Counted from the first letter of the stretch, positions 50,396-60,501 are shown. The stretch: 64,000 bases of DNA from DATADW01 sp963733905 (GCA_963733905.1 CAVTEU010000007.1:310001-374000), one strand, 5' to 3'. Program-made: numbers and translations. Notes: generated from the letters alone by a model not told the origin.

Positions 50396-51352
50396 TCAGA
50401 ACCTGATCCGCCACCTCGAGGTACTGCCGAAGCGGGCACGCGAGGCGAGCAATTCTGGATCCACCGCCTCGCGGAGTCCGACGCTGATCAGATAGAAGGC
50501 GCCGCAGAGCAGTGTGATCCCGAGACCACCGGCGAGCAGGGCATTCCATGCGTAGTCCCGGGGAACCAGACCCGGTGATGGGAGCCCGCTGTAGATCAGG
50601 CTGCCGTAGCCGAACCAGTCACCCCCGGCACCGGTGAACTCGAGGAAGCCGAACGTGATCACGGCGCCGGTGACAGCAGCCATCATCTGCACCGCTGTCA
50701 TCGGGAGCAGATGCGGCAGCAGGTGGATGCGGATGATCCACCATCCCGACCCTCCGGCGGTGCGCGCCGCCTCCATGAACGGTTTCGCCATCACGACCAG
50801 CGCCTGCGATCGGAGCACCAGCGCCGCCGTGCTCAGCCCGAACAGCAACCCGTACAGGCCACCGAGGACGGGCGGCTGCAGGTGGGGAGCGCTCACCCCG
50901 ATGATGAACAGCGCAACGGGCGGTGGAAGAAGGACGAGGGCGTCGGCAAGGTGGGTGAGTGCCCCGTCGATCGGACCCCGTCTGTAGGCGGCGATCGCCG
51001 CCACCGCGGTGGCCGCCAACCCCGCCACGAGGGCGGCCGAGAGGGCAACCTGGAGTGTCGGCCACGTGGAATGGGTGAACATGCTGAACACGTCGCGCCC
51101 GTAGCTGTCCGTTCCGAGGAGATGGCGAACCGAAATTCCCGCCGGATGGGTGATGGTGGCATCCCACCCCGCCACCGGCTCGTAGACCAGCCATTGCCCC
51201 CTCCACAGCGTGCGGGCCAGGATGGGCCGGGAAACCGCCAGCACCAGAAACCCGGCGAGCAAGCCGAGCCCGATGCGGATCTTGGCGTTGAGTGGGACCC
51301 TCGGCTGAGGAACACCGCGGGGCGGTGCTTCCGGGGGTGCCACCGCGGTCAC
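50396..51352 (-). CDS. Peptide/nickel-type ABC permease (DppC-like), orphan pair
   Basis: A 318-residue inner-membrane permease, intact. N-terminal segment IGLGLLAGFLVLAVSRPILA, the DppC hallmark HLLGTDSYGRDVFS, then five helices and the EAA loop region AARTAGGSGWWIIRIHLLPH followed by LLPMTAVQMMAAVTGAVITF. Start ATG 51352 overlaps the DppB-like stop as ATGA. No ATPase or binding protein adjoins this pair. Confidence 0.88.
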   Translation of the reverse strand: MTAVAPPEAPPRGVPQPRVPLNAKIRIGLGLLAGFLVLAVSRPILARTLWRGQWLVYEPVAGWDATITHPAGISVRHLLGTDSYGRDVFSMFTHSTWPTLQVALSAALVAGLAATAVAAIAAYRRGPIDGALTHLADALVLLPPPVALFIIGVSAPHLQPPVLGGLYGLLFGLSTAALVLRSQALVVMAKPFMEAARTAGGSGWWIIRIHLLPHLLPMTAVQMMAAVTGAVITFGFLEFTGAGGDWFGYGSLIYSGLPSPGLVPRDYAWNALLAGGLGITLLCGAFYLISVGLREAVDPELLASRARFGSTSRWRIRF

Positions 51353-52533
51353 GCCATCGCCGCCGTTCGAACGCGCGGATCGAGCACCGCAACCAAGATA
51401 TCCATGAGAAGCCGCAGCACCAGCCCGATGATCCCCACCACGACCACCACTCCGAGCACCACCGGCGTATCGGCGGTCCCGACCGCCTCGAAGAAGGTCT
51501 GCGAAAGCCCCCCGACCTCCAGTTGCTGCTCGATGATGATCAGGGCGGTGAGGATGTACGGGACACCGACGAACAACCTGGTGAGCACGGGGAGCATTGC
51601 GTTCCGCGCCACATGGCGGTCCCGCACCACGCGCCCCGGCAGCCCCTTGGCGTATGCCGTCTTGACATAGTCCTCCGACGCCTCCTCGGCCATGCCGGTG
51701 CGCATCAGGATCGCGACCTCACCGAACCCGAGGATGATGAAGGCGATCATGGCGAGGAAAGGGCTGCCTCTCCCCACGTTCACACCGGCCGTGCCTCGGA
51801 ACATGAGGTCGAGGGCCTCGGTCCCGGCACCGGTCAGCCCGACGCCTATCAGTGCCGCGATGATCGTCACCGGAAGGGCGAGAGCAGCCAGCAAGCGGAG
51901 GTCCCACCGCCTGGCATAGGCGCGCAGGGCGAATGCGGCGATCACCGCCCCCAGCACCGAGACCGCCACCAAGGTGAGCACCTGCAGCTGGGTGAGATAG
52001 GTACTTCGCCACACCTGGAGGCTGTCGGAGGGGAGCCCGAGGGCGAACCGGAGCTCGTAGAACGGCATGGTCAGGAAGTAGGTCATCACGAAGACGAGCA
52101 GAGGTGGGAACAAGGTCGAGAGCAGGACGCTCGCCGTCGTGGCCGCCGAGCCAACGGCACGGTTTCGATGCCAGGCGGCAACCCTCCCCAGCCACTCGCC
52201 GAGCAGATAAGCGAGGATCCCGCCCACGGCAAAGACCAGGAGGGTGAAGGGGAGCGATCGTCCGATGATCGCCGAGACCGGCTCACCGGTGTACGACATA
52301 CCCAGGTCGCCCTGGGCAAGCCCCAGAACGTAGATGCCGACCCTGGCCAGCAGCGGACGGTCCAGACCAAGAGACTCGCGGAGTTCGTAGTAGTCGTCGC
52401 CCCTACCGCCAAAAGCGAATTGGGTGGCGAAGTCGAAAGGGAGCAGCAACTGCAACCCAACGAAGACGATGACCACGAAGATGAGGAGCGTGACGACCGC
52501 CCACCCCAGCCTGCGGAGGAGGTAGTTGGTCAT
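51349..52533 (-). CDS. Peptide/nickel-type ABC permease (DppB-like), orphan pair
   Basis: A 394-residue permease with the DppB N-terminus (MTNYLLRRLGWAVVTLLIFV) and LGLDRPLLARVGIYVLGLAQ, GDLGMSYTGEPVS, EAA loop TAYAKGLPGRVVRDRHVARN and MLPVLTRLFVGVPYILTALI. It is longer than usual (~320 residues) because of an extra ~70-residue membrane insertion around residues 165-240. It starts 15 bases after gcvH and is probably co-transcribed with pgsA-gcvH. Intact. Confidence 0.88.
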   Translation of the reverse strand: MTNYLLRRLGWAVVTLLIFVVIVFVGLQLLLPFDFATQFAFGGRGDDYYELRESLGLDRPLLARVGIYVLGLAQGDLGMSYTGEPVSAIIGRSLPFTLLVFAVGGILAYLLGEWLGRVAAWHRNRAVGSAATTASVLLSTLFPPLLVFVMTYFLTMPFYELRFALGLPSDSLQVWRSTYLTQLQVLTLVAVSVLGAVIAAFALRAYARRWDLRLLAALALPVTIIAALIGVGLTGAGTEALDLMFRGTAGVNVGRGSPFLAMIAFIILGFGEVAILMRTGMAEEASEDYVKTAYAKGLPGRVVRDRHVARNAMLPVLTRLFVGVPYILTALIIIEQQLEVGGLSQTFFEAVGTADTPVVLGVVVVVGIIGLVLRLLMDILVAVLDPRVRTAAMA

Positions 52534-52548
52534 GCTCCCTTGGGAGAG

Positions 52549-52932
52549 TCAGTCATTCTCGGTGTGCGTCCGGTATGTCTCCGGCTCGAGCAGGCCGTCA
52601 TATTCGGCGTCGTCGGCAGGCTCGATATCGACGAACCATCCGTCGTCGTATGGGCTCTGGTTGACCAACTCTGGATGGTCGGCCAACTCACCGTTCACCG
52701 CGGCAACTTTCCCGCTCAATGGCGCGTAGACCTCGGCTACCGATTTGGTCGACTCGACCTCGGCCAGTGTCTCTCCCTTGGTCAGCGATCGGCCTTGCTC
52801 GGGAAGATCGACGAAGACGATGTCGCCCAGGGCATCCTGTGCGTAGTCGGTTATGCCAACCCGTACCAGCCCGTTTGAGCGTTGCGCCCACTCGTGATCT
52901 TCGGTGAACCGACGGTCGTCGGGGACTTGCAT
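52549..52932 (-). CDS. gcvH: Glycine cleavage system H-protein
   Basis: A 127-residue lipoyl carrier that shuttles the aminomethyl group between P- and T-proteins. RRFTEDHEWAQRSNGLVRVG, ITDYAQDALGDIVFVDLPEQ, and lipoyl-Lys in AEVESTKSVAEVYAPLSGKV; ends LLEPETYRTHTEND. I choose ATG 52932, which has GGAGG eight bases upstream, over TTG 52947. It is separated from gcvT-gcvPA-gcvPB by about 7 kb but lies on the same strand. Intact. Confidence 0.94.
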   Translation of the reverse strand: MQVPDDRRFTEDHEWAQRSNGLVRVGITDYAQDALGDIVFVDLPEQGRSLTKGETLAEVESTKSVAEVYAPLSGKVAAVNGELADHPELVNQSPYDDGWFVDIEPADDAEYDGLLEPETYRTHTEND

Positions 52933-52984
52933 CCGAGCGGCCTCCAATCTCGCTTGGCGCCCCGGAGGATACCGGCGGCTTGGG

Positions 52985-53550
52985 CTACCGCGGCGAGCGA
53001 AGTCGGTTTCCTATCTCCCTCAGGTACTGGAATGCCACGATGTAATAGAGGACTATCCCGACCACGCAGGTGATCCAGGCCCCCACCTCGAAGAAGGTGC
53101 GGAGACCGCTGGGGAACGATTCGACGGCGGCAAGGTAGAACGACGGGATGGCGCCGTAGAGGAGGAACGTGGCCCATTTGCCCAAGGGCCGCACCGCAAC
53201 CCTCTCCCCCTTCCGGACGGTCAGCAGCACCGTGGCCACCGCCATGACCAACTCCCGAAGCACCAGCGCCGCGGCCAGCACCGGAGGTATCACGCCGACT
53301 ATCCACCCGCCGACCACTGCGGCAAACACGGCGAGACGGTCCGCCACCGGGTCGAGCGCCTTCCCCAACTCCGAAACCTGACCAAGCCGCCGAGCCAGCC
53401 AACCATCGACCCAATCGGTCACCCCGATCGCGAACAGAAGCACCGCCGCCCACAGGAAGTTCTCCTCCCAAACGAGCAGCCAGACGAAAACGGGACAGCG
53501 AGCAGCCGGAGGAAGGAGATCAGGTTGGGGATGGTGAGGATGGCGTTCAT
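52985..53550 (-). CDS. pgsA: CDP-alcohol phosphatidyltransferase (PgsA-like), frameshifted
   Basis: About 188 residues, a membrane enzyme that attaches an alcohol phosphate to CDP-diacylglycerol, most likely making phosphatidylglycerol-phosphate. N-terminus TIPNLISFLRLLAVP from ATG 53550; one shift near 53490 leads into VFVWLLVWEENFLWAAVLLF. The full catalytic motif D-G-x2-A-R-x8-G-x3-D-x3-D is present in DWVDGWLARRLGQVSELGKA followed by LDPVADR. Position upstream of gcvH matches M. tuberculosis pgsA2 (Rv1822) and gcvH (Rv1826). Confidence 0.88.
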
Positions 53551-53580
53551 CTCCGAGGACGGAACGGTAGGAGTGCTTCA

Positions 53581-53640
53581 AGACGGAAGACGGAAGACGG
53601 AAGTAAAGACAGACGGCGACGGCAGACGGCGGACGGCAGA
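53581..53640. repeat. Seven-base tandem repeats (AGACGGA and CGGCRGA)
   Basis: Three AGACGGA units at 53581-53601, a short break, then CGGCGA, CGGCAGA, CGGCGGA, CGGCAGA at 53614-53640. The first set matches the repeat at 39147 and the second resembles the repeat at 14391, both in reverse complement. Confidence 0.85.
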
Positions 53641-53662
53641 ACTGCAAACGTGCTCGAGGGTC

Positions 53663-53690
53663 TAAGTACTAAGTACTAAGTACTAAGTAC
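53663..53690. repeat. Seven-base tandem repeat (TAAGTAC)x4
   Basis: Four perfect TAAGTAC units ending directly at the stop codon of the OppF-like gene. The related sequence AGTACTT recurs at 50362. Confidence 0.92.
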
Positions 53691-54728
53691 TCAGGCTGCT
53701 CCCTGCTCCACCAGATAGCACGCCACGTAATGCCCATTGCCCTTGTCTTCGAGTGGGGGGTGGTCGTTCTGCCGGCAGATCTCGGCAGCCCAGGGGCAGC
53801 GTTCGATGAAACGGCACACAGGTGGCGGGTTGATCGGCTTGGAGATGCCGCCCTTGATCTCGACCGGGGTTCGTGTGTACGAGGGGTCGGGGACCGGCAC
53901 CGCCGAGAGCAGCGCCTTGGTGTAGGGGTGGAGCGGGTTGGCCAGCAGCTCCTCGGTGCTCGCCAGCTCGACGATCTTCCCCAGGTACATCACGGCGATC
54001 CGGTCGCACATGTACCTGGCTACGGCGAGGTCATGGGTGATGTAGAGGTAGGAGACGTCGAACTCGCTGCCGAGCTTGAGCATCAGGTCCATGATCGAGA
54101 TGCGGATGCTCACGTCGAGCATCGAGGTCGGCTCGTCCGCCACCACGAACGAGGGGTCGAGCACCAGCGCCCTGGCGATGGCGACCCGCTGGCGCTGGCC
54201 CCCGGAGAGCTCGTGGGGGTAGCGGAACATGAAGGTCACCGGCGGGGTGAGCCCCACCAGTTGGAGCAGTTCCATGACCCGCTCTTCCCGCTCGGGACGT
54301 GTGCCGACGCCCTGCACGGCCAGCGGCTCGGACATGGTGTCGTAGATGGTTCGGCGCGGGTTCATCGACTCGTATGGGTCCTGGAAGATCATCTGGACCC
54401 TGCGACGGAACGCCTTCATGTCTTCCCGCTTGATGTGGGCGACGTCGATGGCCTCGCTCCCCTCGGCCAGCAGGATCCGGCCGCCGGTCGCCTCCATCAG
54501 CTTGACCAGCATCCTCCCGGTGGTGGTCTTGCCGCACCCCGACTCCCCCACCAGCCCGAGGCTCTCACCGAGGGCGATGTCGAAGCTGACGCCGTCCACG
54601 GCATGGACGAAATCGGTGGCGGCACGGAACAGCCCCCGGGAGATGGGGAACTTTCTCTCCAGGTTCTCCACCTGGAGGAGGGGCGGGTTCACCGGGGTCA
54701 GCGGCGAGGGTGTTGCCGGGGCGGTCAT
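53691..54728 (-). CDS. Oligopeptide ABC transporter ATP-binding protein (OppF-like)
   Basis: A 345-residue ATPase, intact. LLQVENLERKFPISRGLFRA, Walker A GESGCGKTTTGR near residue 57, Q-loop MIFQDPYESMNPRRTI, signature LSGGQRQRVAIARAL, Walker B FVVADEPTSMLDVSIR, switch LYITHDLAVARYM, and the C-terminal oligopeptide domain with ANPLHPYTKALLSAVPVPDP and the Cys cluster CRFIERCPWA-EIC that may hold an Fe-S site in related proteins. ATG 54728 overlaps the OppD-like stop as ATGA. Confidence 0.93.
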   Translation of the reverse strand: MTAPATPSPLTPVNPPLLQVENLERKFPISRGLFRAATDFVHAVDGVSFDIALGESLGLVGESGCGKTTTGRMLVKLMEATGGRILLAEGSEAIDVAHIKREDMKAFRRRVQMIFQDPYESMNPRRTIYDTMSEPLAVQGVGTRPEREERVMELLQLVGLTPPVTFMFRYPHELSGGQRQRVAIARALVLDPSFVVADEPTSMLDVSIRISIMDLMLKLGSEFDVSYLYITHDLAVARYMCDRIAVMYLGKIVELASTEELLANPLHPYTKALLSAVPVPDPSYTRTPVEIKGGISKPINPPPVCRFIERCPWAAEICRQNDHPPLEDKGNGHYVACYLVEQGAA

Positions 54729-55773
54729 CTGCGCAGCGCCTCCTCGAGCACGGGCACCTCTTCCCAGTGCCAGCAGGCCACCCGGTGTCCGGGGAGCACC
54801 TCCTCGAGAGGTGGCTCCTCCACGGTGCACTTCTCGGTGGCGAACGGGCACCGGGGGTGGAAACGGCAGCCCGGTGGGCGGATGGAGCAGGTCGGGGGGC
54901 TCGCCGCTCGAGCGGGGCGAGCTTGCGCCGTGGCCCGGTGATCGACGGAGTGGACCGGAGCAGCAGGTAGGCGTACGGATGGATCGGGCCGGGAGAACAC
55001 ATCGAGGGTGGTCCCGTACTCGACCAGCTTGCCGGCGTACATGACGCCGATCGAGTCGGTGACCTCGGCGATCACCGCGATGTCGTGGGAGATGTAGATG
55101 ATGCTCATCCCCAGCTCCGCCTGGATCCTCTTCAGCTCCTTGAGGATCTGGTCCTGGACGATGACGTCGAGCGCTGTGGTCGGCTCGTCGGCGATGATCA
55201 CCTGTGGGCTGCAGGAGAGCGCCATGGCGATCACGGCCCGCTGCCGCATTCCGCCGGAGAACTCGTGCGGGTAGCGGTCGAGCATCGCGGGGGCGAGGCC
55301 CACGCTCTCGGAAGAGCTGCGCCATGTGATGCCGCGTCTCGGCGTATGTCATCTTCGCCGCGGAGAAGTGGGTGTCGAGCGCCTCCTTGATCTGGTCGCC
55401 CACCCGCTGCACCGGGTTCCAGGAGTTCATGGCGCCCTGGAAGACCATGGCGATGTCGTTCCACCGCCGCTGCCGCATCTCTTCTTCGGTCAAGGCGATC
55501 AGGTCGGTTGCCGTCGAGCCTGATCTCACCCGAGACGAATCTGGCGTTGTCGGGGAGCAGCCTCAGCAGCGAGAGCGCCACCGAGGTCTTGCCACACCCC
55601 GACTCCCCCACCAGGCCGACCGCCTCCCCCTCGTGGATGGTGAAGCTGACGTCCTCGACCGCCGAAACGTCGCCCGCCTTGACCTTGTACCGCATCACCA
55701 GCTGGTCGACCTCGAGCAGCGGCTTGGTCGGGTCTACGGAGCGCGCCGAGAGGTCTTCAAGCGATGTGGTCAT
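54725..55773 (-). CDS. Oligopeptide ABC transporter ATP-binding protein (OppD-like), frameshifted
   Basis: About 348 residues. LLEVDQLVMRYKVKAGDVSA, Walker A GESGCGKTSVALSLLRLLP, Q-loop MVFQGAMNSWNPVQRVG (typical for OppD), signature FSGGMRQRAVIAMAL, Walker B IIADEPTTALDVIVQ, switch IYISHDIAVIAEV, and the C-terminal PIHPYAYLLLRSTPSI with CRFHPRCPFATEKC. Shifts near 55520, 55310, 54985 and 54905 break the frame. Partner ATPase of the OppF-like protein. An AAAGGACC ribosome site precedes ATG 55773. Confidence 0.9.
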
Positions 55774-55788
55774 CGAGGTCCTTTCGAT

Positions 55789-56898
55789 TCACCTGGCGCG
55801 GAGCCTGGGGTTGACCACTTCGTCCATTGCCCGCCCCACCAGGAAGAATGCGAAGGCGAGCAGCGTCACCGCCAGCCCGGCGGGGAGCAGGAGCCACCAG
55901 TAGTCGGTGCCCGCCGAGCAGGTATCCCTGAGTGGCAGCGGTGTTGATCATGATCCCCCAGCTCATCGGGACGTTGAGCAGCCCGAGGAAGGAGAGGGTC
56001 GCTTCGAGCGAGATCGCCTCGGTGACCGTGAACATCATGTAGAGGAAGCTGAGCGGGAGGACGTTGGGGACGATGTGGCGGAAGATCACGTGCCAGTCAC
56101 CGCCGCCGGCCACCCGGGCGGCATCGATGAAGGGCTTGACCCTCACCGAGAGCGCCTGCGACTTGAGCACGATGGCCGACACCCCCGAACCCGCCCAGGA
56201 TCCCGATCAGCAGCCCGAGGAGCGGCAGGCTGATGGCGAACAGCGAGCGACACACGATCAACACCGGGATCAGCGGGACGCACGAGGATGAAGTCGGCGA
56301 ACCTCATCAGCGAGCGTGTCGACCCAGCCACCGAAGTGGGCGGCGACCGAACCGACCGTGGTGGCGATGACCACGGTGACCACTGCGGCGACCGACCCGA
56401 GGAAGAAGGCTGCCCTGGCGCCGTACATCAGCTGGCGAGAGGATGTCGCGGCCCAGCGGGTCGGTCCCGAGGAAATGGGGATACTCACCGGTGAAGGTGG
56501 GCGGCGCCGGCTGGAGCGGGTACCTCGATCACGTCGCCGACCTCGACAAAGGGAGTGGTCTCCAGCCGGGCGGTTTGCACGTCGATCTCGGTGGTCGGGT
56601 CGGTGACCTCCTCGACCACGGTGAACTCTGTCACCACGGCGTCGTAGCCGGTTTGCGGGTCGTAGACCCGCGGGTCCCACACCGTGGCGATCAGGATCGG
56701 TTGCAGCACCGCCATCAGGGCGAAGATGGCGATGATGGCCAACCCGACGAAACCGATCTTGTTCTCGGCGAACAGCGCCCAGTTGCGAGAGAGCGTCCGT
56801 CGCATCAGCCGGAGACGGACCCTCCAGAGCGGGACGGCGGTTACCGGGACGTCGGCGGCAATGACGTCGGGCTCGACGTCGCCGAGAGGAACCTCCAC
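55789..56898 (-). CDS. Oligopeptide ABC permease (DppC/OppC-like), frameshifted
   Basis: About 365 residues. Long acidic N-terminus, first helix IGFVGLAIIAIFALMAVLQP, a ~70-residue loop before the DppC motif region, then LGSVAAVVTVVIATTVGSVA, EAA loop DAARVAGGGDWHVIFRHIVP with NVLPLSFLYMMFTVTEAI, and LSFLGLLNVPMSWGIMINTA. Shifts near 56510, 56430, 56285, 56185 and 55915. The corrected C-terminus ends NPRLRAR at stop 55789, 15 bases before the OppD-like ATG. Confidence 0.85.
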
Positions 56899-56955
56899 TA
56901 CGGTTCTACGGGTGCGGCCGGGTCCTGCTTGGCCAGGTCGGTCACGGCCACCTCC

Positions 56956-58119
56956 TCATGCGACGCGGATCCTCGGGTCGAGCAGCATGTAGACGATGTC
57001 GGCGATGAGATGCCCGACCAGTGCCAGGATCCCGATGATGCTCAGGGCGCCGATGGCCAGCGGGATGTCCTCGCGGAGCGATGCCTCGAGAAGCAGGCTC
57101 CCCACCCCCGGCCAGGAGAAGATGTACTCGGTGACGATCCCGCCGCCGATGACGAAGGCGAGGGCGAGCACCAGCGAGGTGGTGACCGGGAGCAGGGCGT
57201 TGCGGGCGGCATGTCTGTCACGAATCGTCCGACTCGGACAGCCCTTGGCCCGGGCGGTGAGGATGTAGTCCTCGCGCAGCGTCTCCAACATCGAGCTCCT
57301 GGTGAGCAGCATGGTCCCGGCGAAGGTGACCGCGGCGAGGGTGAGCACCGGTAGCACGGTGTGGTGGGCGATGTCGCGGGCATATGTGGCCATCGGGGAG
57401 GTGAACCAGAAGATGGCAAACCCGGCCACGATCACCAAGAACCCGATGCGGCGGATCGACCTTCCGACGGGCCGGGTCCGGGCTACTTCTGTACGCCAAC
57501 CACACGATCAGCCCGTAGAGCGACGCTGGCGATCAGCACCGAGAGGATCATGACGCAGAAGACCTGGTTGGCCTGGAAAGGGGCGCCGTTCCATACCTCG
57601 GTCGTGATGAACCGGCCTATGGGGAACCATCCGAGTGATGAAGCCGAACAACCAGAGCATCATGATGGCGAACCACGGATAGAAGACCGTGTAGAGGAGG
57701 ACCCCTCCAACGGTGATGGCGGTCTCGGTCCCCCGGCCACGCCGCCAGGCCACGACCTTGCCCAGTGTGAACCCGAGCACGTAGGCGAGCGAGGGTGGCG
57801 CTGAGGAAGAGGACGATGGTCCGGGGCAATGCCGCCCAGAGGAGGTCCGAGACCTGTTGCGGGTAGCGGGTGAAGCTGAGCCCGAGGTCACCCTGGAAGA
57901 AGTTGCCGATATAGGTGATGTACTGCTCCCAGACCGACTTGTCGAGCCCCAAGCGCTCGGCGAGCTGCGCCCTGACCTCGGGTGGGATGCTCGGGATTGC
58001 CGATGAACTGGTCGGTGACGTCGCCCGGCTGCGCCTGGAGGAGAAAGAAAATGAAGGTCAGGATAGGCCAGGAAGAGCAGCGCGATCTGAATCAGTCGGC
58101 GGCCGATGAACTTCAGCAT
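56956..58119 (-). CDS. Oligopeptide ABC permease (DppB/OppB-like), frameshifted
   Basis: About 385 residues. N-terminus LKFIGRRLIQIALLFLA, then GLDKSVWEQYITYIGNFFQG and DLGLSFTRYPQQVSDLLWAA, GGVLLYTVFYPWFAIMMLWL, EAA loop LTARAKGCPSRTIRDRHAAR and NALLPVTTSLVLALAFVIGG, ending LLDPRIRVA. At least five shifts (near 58070, 57985, 57800, 57630, 57480). The C-terminal ~160 residues are uninterrupted. Confidence 0.85.
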
Positions 58120-58174
58120 GGCGCCCTTGGCGATCCTTTCGGCAGACGGACCGGCCTTCGGTCAGCGTAGTCGT

Positions 58175-58205
58175 GGGGCGCTTTCTCTGCTCGCCGGAGC
58201 GCCCC
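58175..58205. promoter_or_regulatory. Intercistronic hairpin between binding protein and permease genes
   Basis: GGGGCGCT (58175-58182) and AGCGCCCC (58198-58205) form an eight-base perfect stem with a 15-base loop in the 146-base gap between the substrate-binding gene and the first permease. Stems at this place often protect the upstream message, giving more binding protein than permease. No T-run follows, so it is not a clear terminator. Confidence 0.5.
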
Positions 58206-58265
58206 CGGGATCGGGTGGGTGGAATGGGGGGCGGTCGACCCGCCCCCCAAAGCCACTCCGTTGTC

Positions 58266-60297
58266 TTACTGAGAGGCGGTCTGAACCGTGCCCTGCAGTC
58301 CGTTGAGGAACTGCAGACCGCTCAGTGTGTCCGTGAAGGGGTACAGAACCCGGTTGTTGTAGAACTCGAGGATGCCGGTGTCGAAGAGAACGATGTACGG
58401 CTTCTTCTCGGCGAGGATCTGCTCCATCTCCCAGATGATGTCGTACGCCTCTTCCTCGGTCTGAGCAGCATTGAGCTGCGTCGACCAGGGCCTCGAAGTC
58501 GGGGTCGTGGAACCCGGTGTTGTTGTTCCCGTCGTTGACAACCGTGAGGTTCCGGCTGGAGAAGAACGACTCGTGGAACGTCGGCAGCGCCGGGTTCCCG
58601 AGGCTCCACCCCAGGATGAACATGTCGAAGGTGAGCTCACCCTCATCGTTGGGCACGTAGACCCGCTCGATGATGGTGTTGAACTCGGTCGGCTGGTTGT
58701 CGATCGGGATACCCAGCTGGGTGGCGACGCTCTCGATGTAGTTGCCGTAGTTCGCCCGCAGCGGGTCGTACGACGGCGTCGGCGAGATCAGCTCCAGCTC
58801 GTCGGACTCGGATTCCCGTTCGGGATCTTCATCCCGACGCCGGGGGTGATGGCGAGCGTCTCGGAGTCGACCGAAGGCTCGGTGTCCCAGGTGTATCCGG
58901 CGTCCTTGAGGATCTGGACCGCCTCGTTGAGACGGACGTCCGGGGTCTTGCCCTCGTACTGCGAGGCGATCTCGCTGGCTACTTCCTCGTTGTACCACTT
59001 GGTGTTCCCCTCGGGAACCTGCACGTACAGCGGGAAGGCCACGCCCTGGAGGACGCTGTTCGCCATGTACTCCTTGTCGATCATCACGGCCAGCGCATCG
59101 CGGAACGCCTGGTCGCTCATCGGCGCCCTGGTCAGGTTGAAGGCGAGGTACCGGTAGCCGTTCGTCGGGTTGACGACGGCGCTCAGGTCCTGATTGCCTT
59201 CGACCTGCTCCTGGAGACCACGCTGCATACCGAGCGGGTTGAGGAGGTAGTCCACCTCACCGTCGGCCAGTGCCAGCACGGCGGCGTCCTGTGAGCCGTA
59301 GAACTGCAGCGTGGAGTCGGAGAGATACGGACCCTCGGTGTAGGTGGTCTCACCGCTGGTGACCTCCTGCCCCGCGCCGAAGTAGGTCTCGTTGGCCACG
59401 TTGCGGGCGAAGGCGCCCTCCTGACGGGTGTCGTAGACGATCGGGCCGGAGGCCGGGTCGCCGGCGCCCGAGGCTGCCTCGAGCGTCGCCAACGGATCCT
59501 CGCTGCCCGCTGCTTCCTCCACGACGTCCGCCCAGAAGTGCTGCGCCATGATCGGCATGTTGTGCGGGCCGTTGCCCAGACCCCACACCGAAACGCCCGG
59601 CTGCTGGTTCCAGGTGAATCTTGACGGTGTGGTCGTCCACCGCCTCGACCCCGGTTAGGCCTACCTGCGCCGACTCGTCGACCTCGGTCTCGGGGTCATC
59701 CTCTTGAGCCGCCCGGACATATTCGATCCAGTTGCCGCCTGAGGTTGAAGTCGCGGGCCGTGTGTCCAGGTGAAGACGTAGTCCTCGGCGGTGATGGGCT
59801 CACCGTCGCTCCACGCGGCGTCATTCCTTCATCGGGATCTCGGCCACCCAGGCGTCACCTTCCTGCGTCACCGCAGGGACCTCGTCGACGGCTGCAATGT
59901 CGGGAATGACCTCGAAGCCAGGAGCGGCGAGTCCGAACAGCCCGTCGTGGGTGTCGTCGAGCAGGTAGGAGTTCCACACGGTGGCGCCGCCGGTGTCGAG
60001 CAGCGTCCAGTAGTTGTCAGTGGTTACGTCGGCGAAGATCCCCATCGTGTAGGAGAAGCCCTCAGCCGACGGCGCTGCGGTCGTGTCCGTGCCGCCTGCC
60101 GCGGTGGTACCCGTGGCTCCGGCGGTGGTGTCAGTCCCACCCGCAGCTGTGGTGTCAGTTCCGCCCGCAGCCGTCGTGGCGGCGCCGCCGTCGGTGGTTG
60201 TGTCGGTAGTGCCCCCTTGGCAGGCGGCAGCTACCAGCGCAAACACCGCGACCAGCGCCAACCAGCGCCAGGACGCGAGCTTTTCACGCGTGCTCAT
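58266..60297 (-). CDS. Oligopeptide ABC substrate-binding lipoprotein, frameshifted
   Basis: About 676 residues, family 5 extracellular solute-binding protein. Signal and lipobox LVAVFALVAAACQGG, then a Thr/Ala/Gly-rich linker of about 45 residues with repeated GGTDTTAA units, then the binding domain: GFSYTMGIFADVTTDNYWTL, HDGLFGLAAPGFEVIPDIAA, FYGSQDAAVLALADGEVDYL, RYLAFNLTRAPMSDQAFRDA, TFDMFILGWSLGNPALPTFH, with the C-terminus ILEFYNNRVLYPF. Shifts near 59820, 59700, 59610, 58815 and 58480. It heads the opp operon that continues with two permeases and two ATPases. Ligand not predictable. Confidence 0.87.
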
Positions 60298-60427
60298 CAG
60301 TCGAGTCCTCCAATCGGTCCCACTTCCCATTCACTCTCCAAACCCGGGTGGTCCGCGCCACCCAGGCGAGTGTCACCGACATTACCGGAGGGGGCGTCGC
60401 TTGTGCAACGCGAAGCGGGGTTGTTTG

Positions 60428-60501
60428 TCGGGCCGGCCGGATTTGAACCGGCGACCCCCAGTCCCCCAGACTGGTGCGCTACCAAGCTGCGCCACGGCCC
60501 G
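60428..60501 (-). tRNA. tRNA-Pro (anticodon GGG)
   Basis: Read on the minus strand, a full 74-base cloverleaf: acceptor CGGGCCG pairing with CGGCCCG, discriminator A; D stem GCGC/GCGC; anticodon stem CCAGT/ACTGG with loop CTGGGGG giving anticodon GGG; T stem GCCGG/CCGGC with loop TTCAAAT. CCA is not encoded. It lies between the opp operon and the small membrane gene. Confidence 0.96.

Noticed and set aside
51292..52878. A 528-residue plus-strand reading frame
   Set aside because: Antisense to the DppB-like and gcvH genes, rich in His, Asp and Glu, with no domain.
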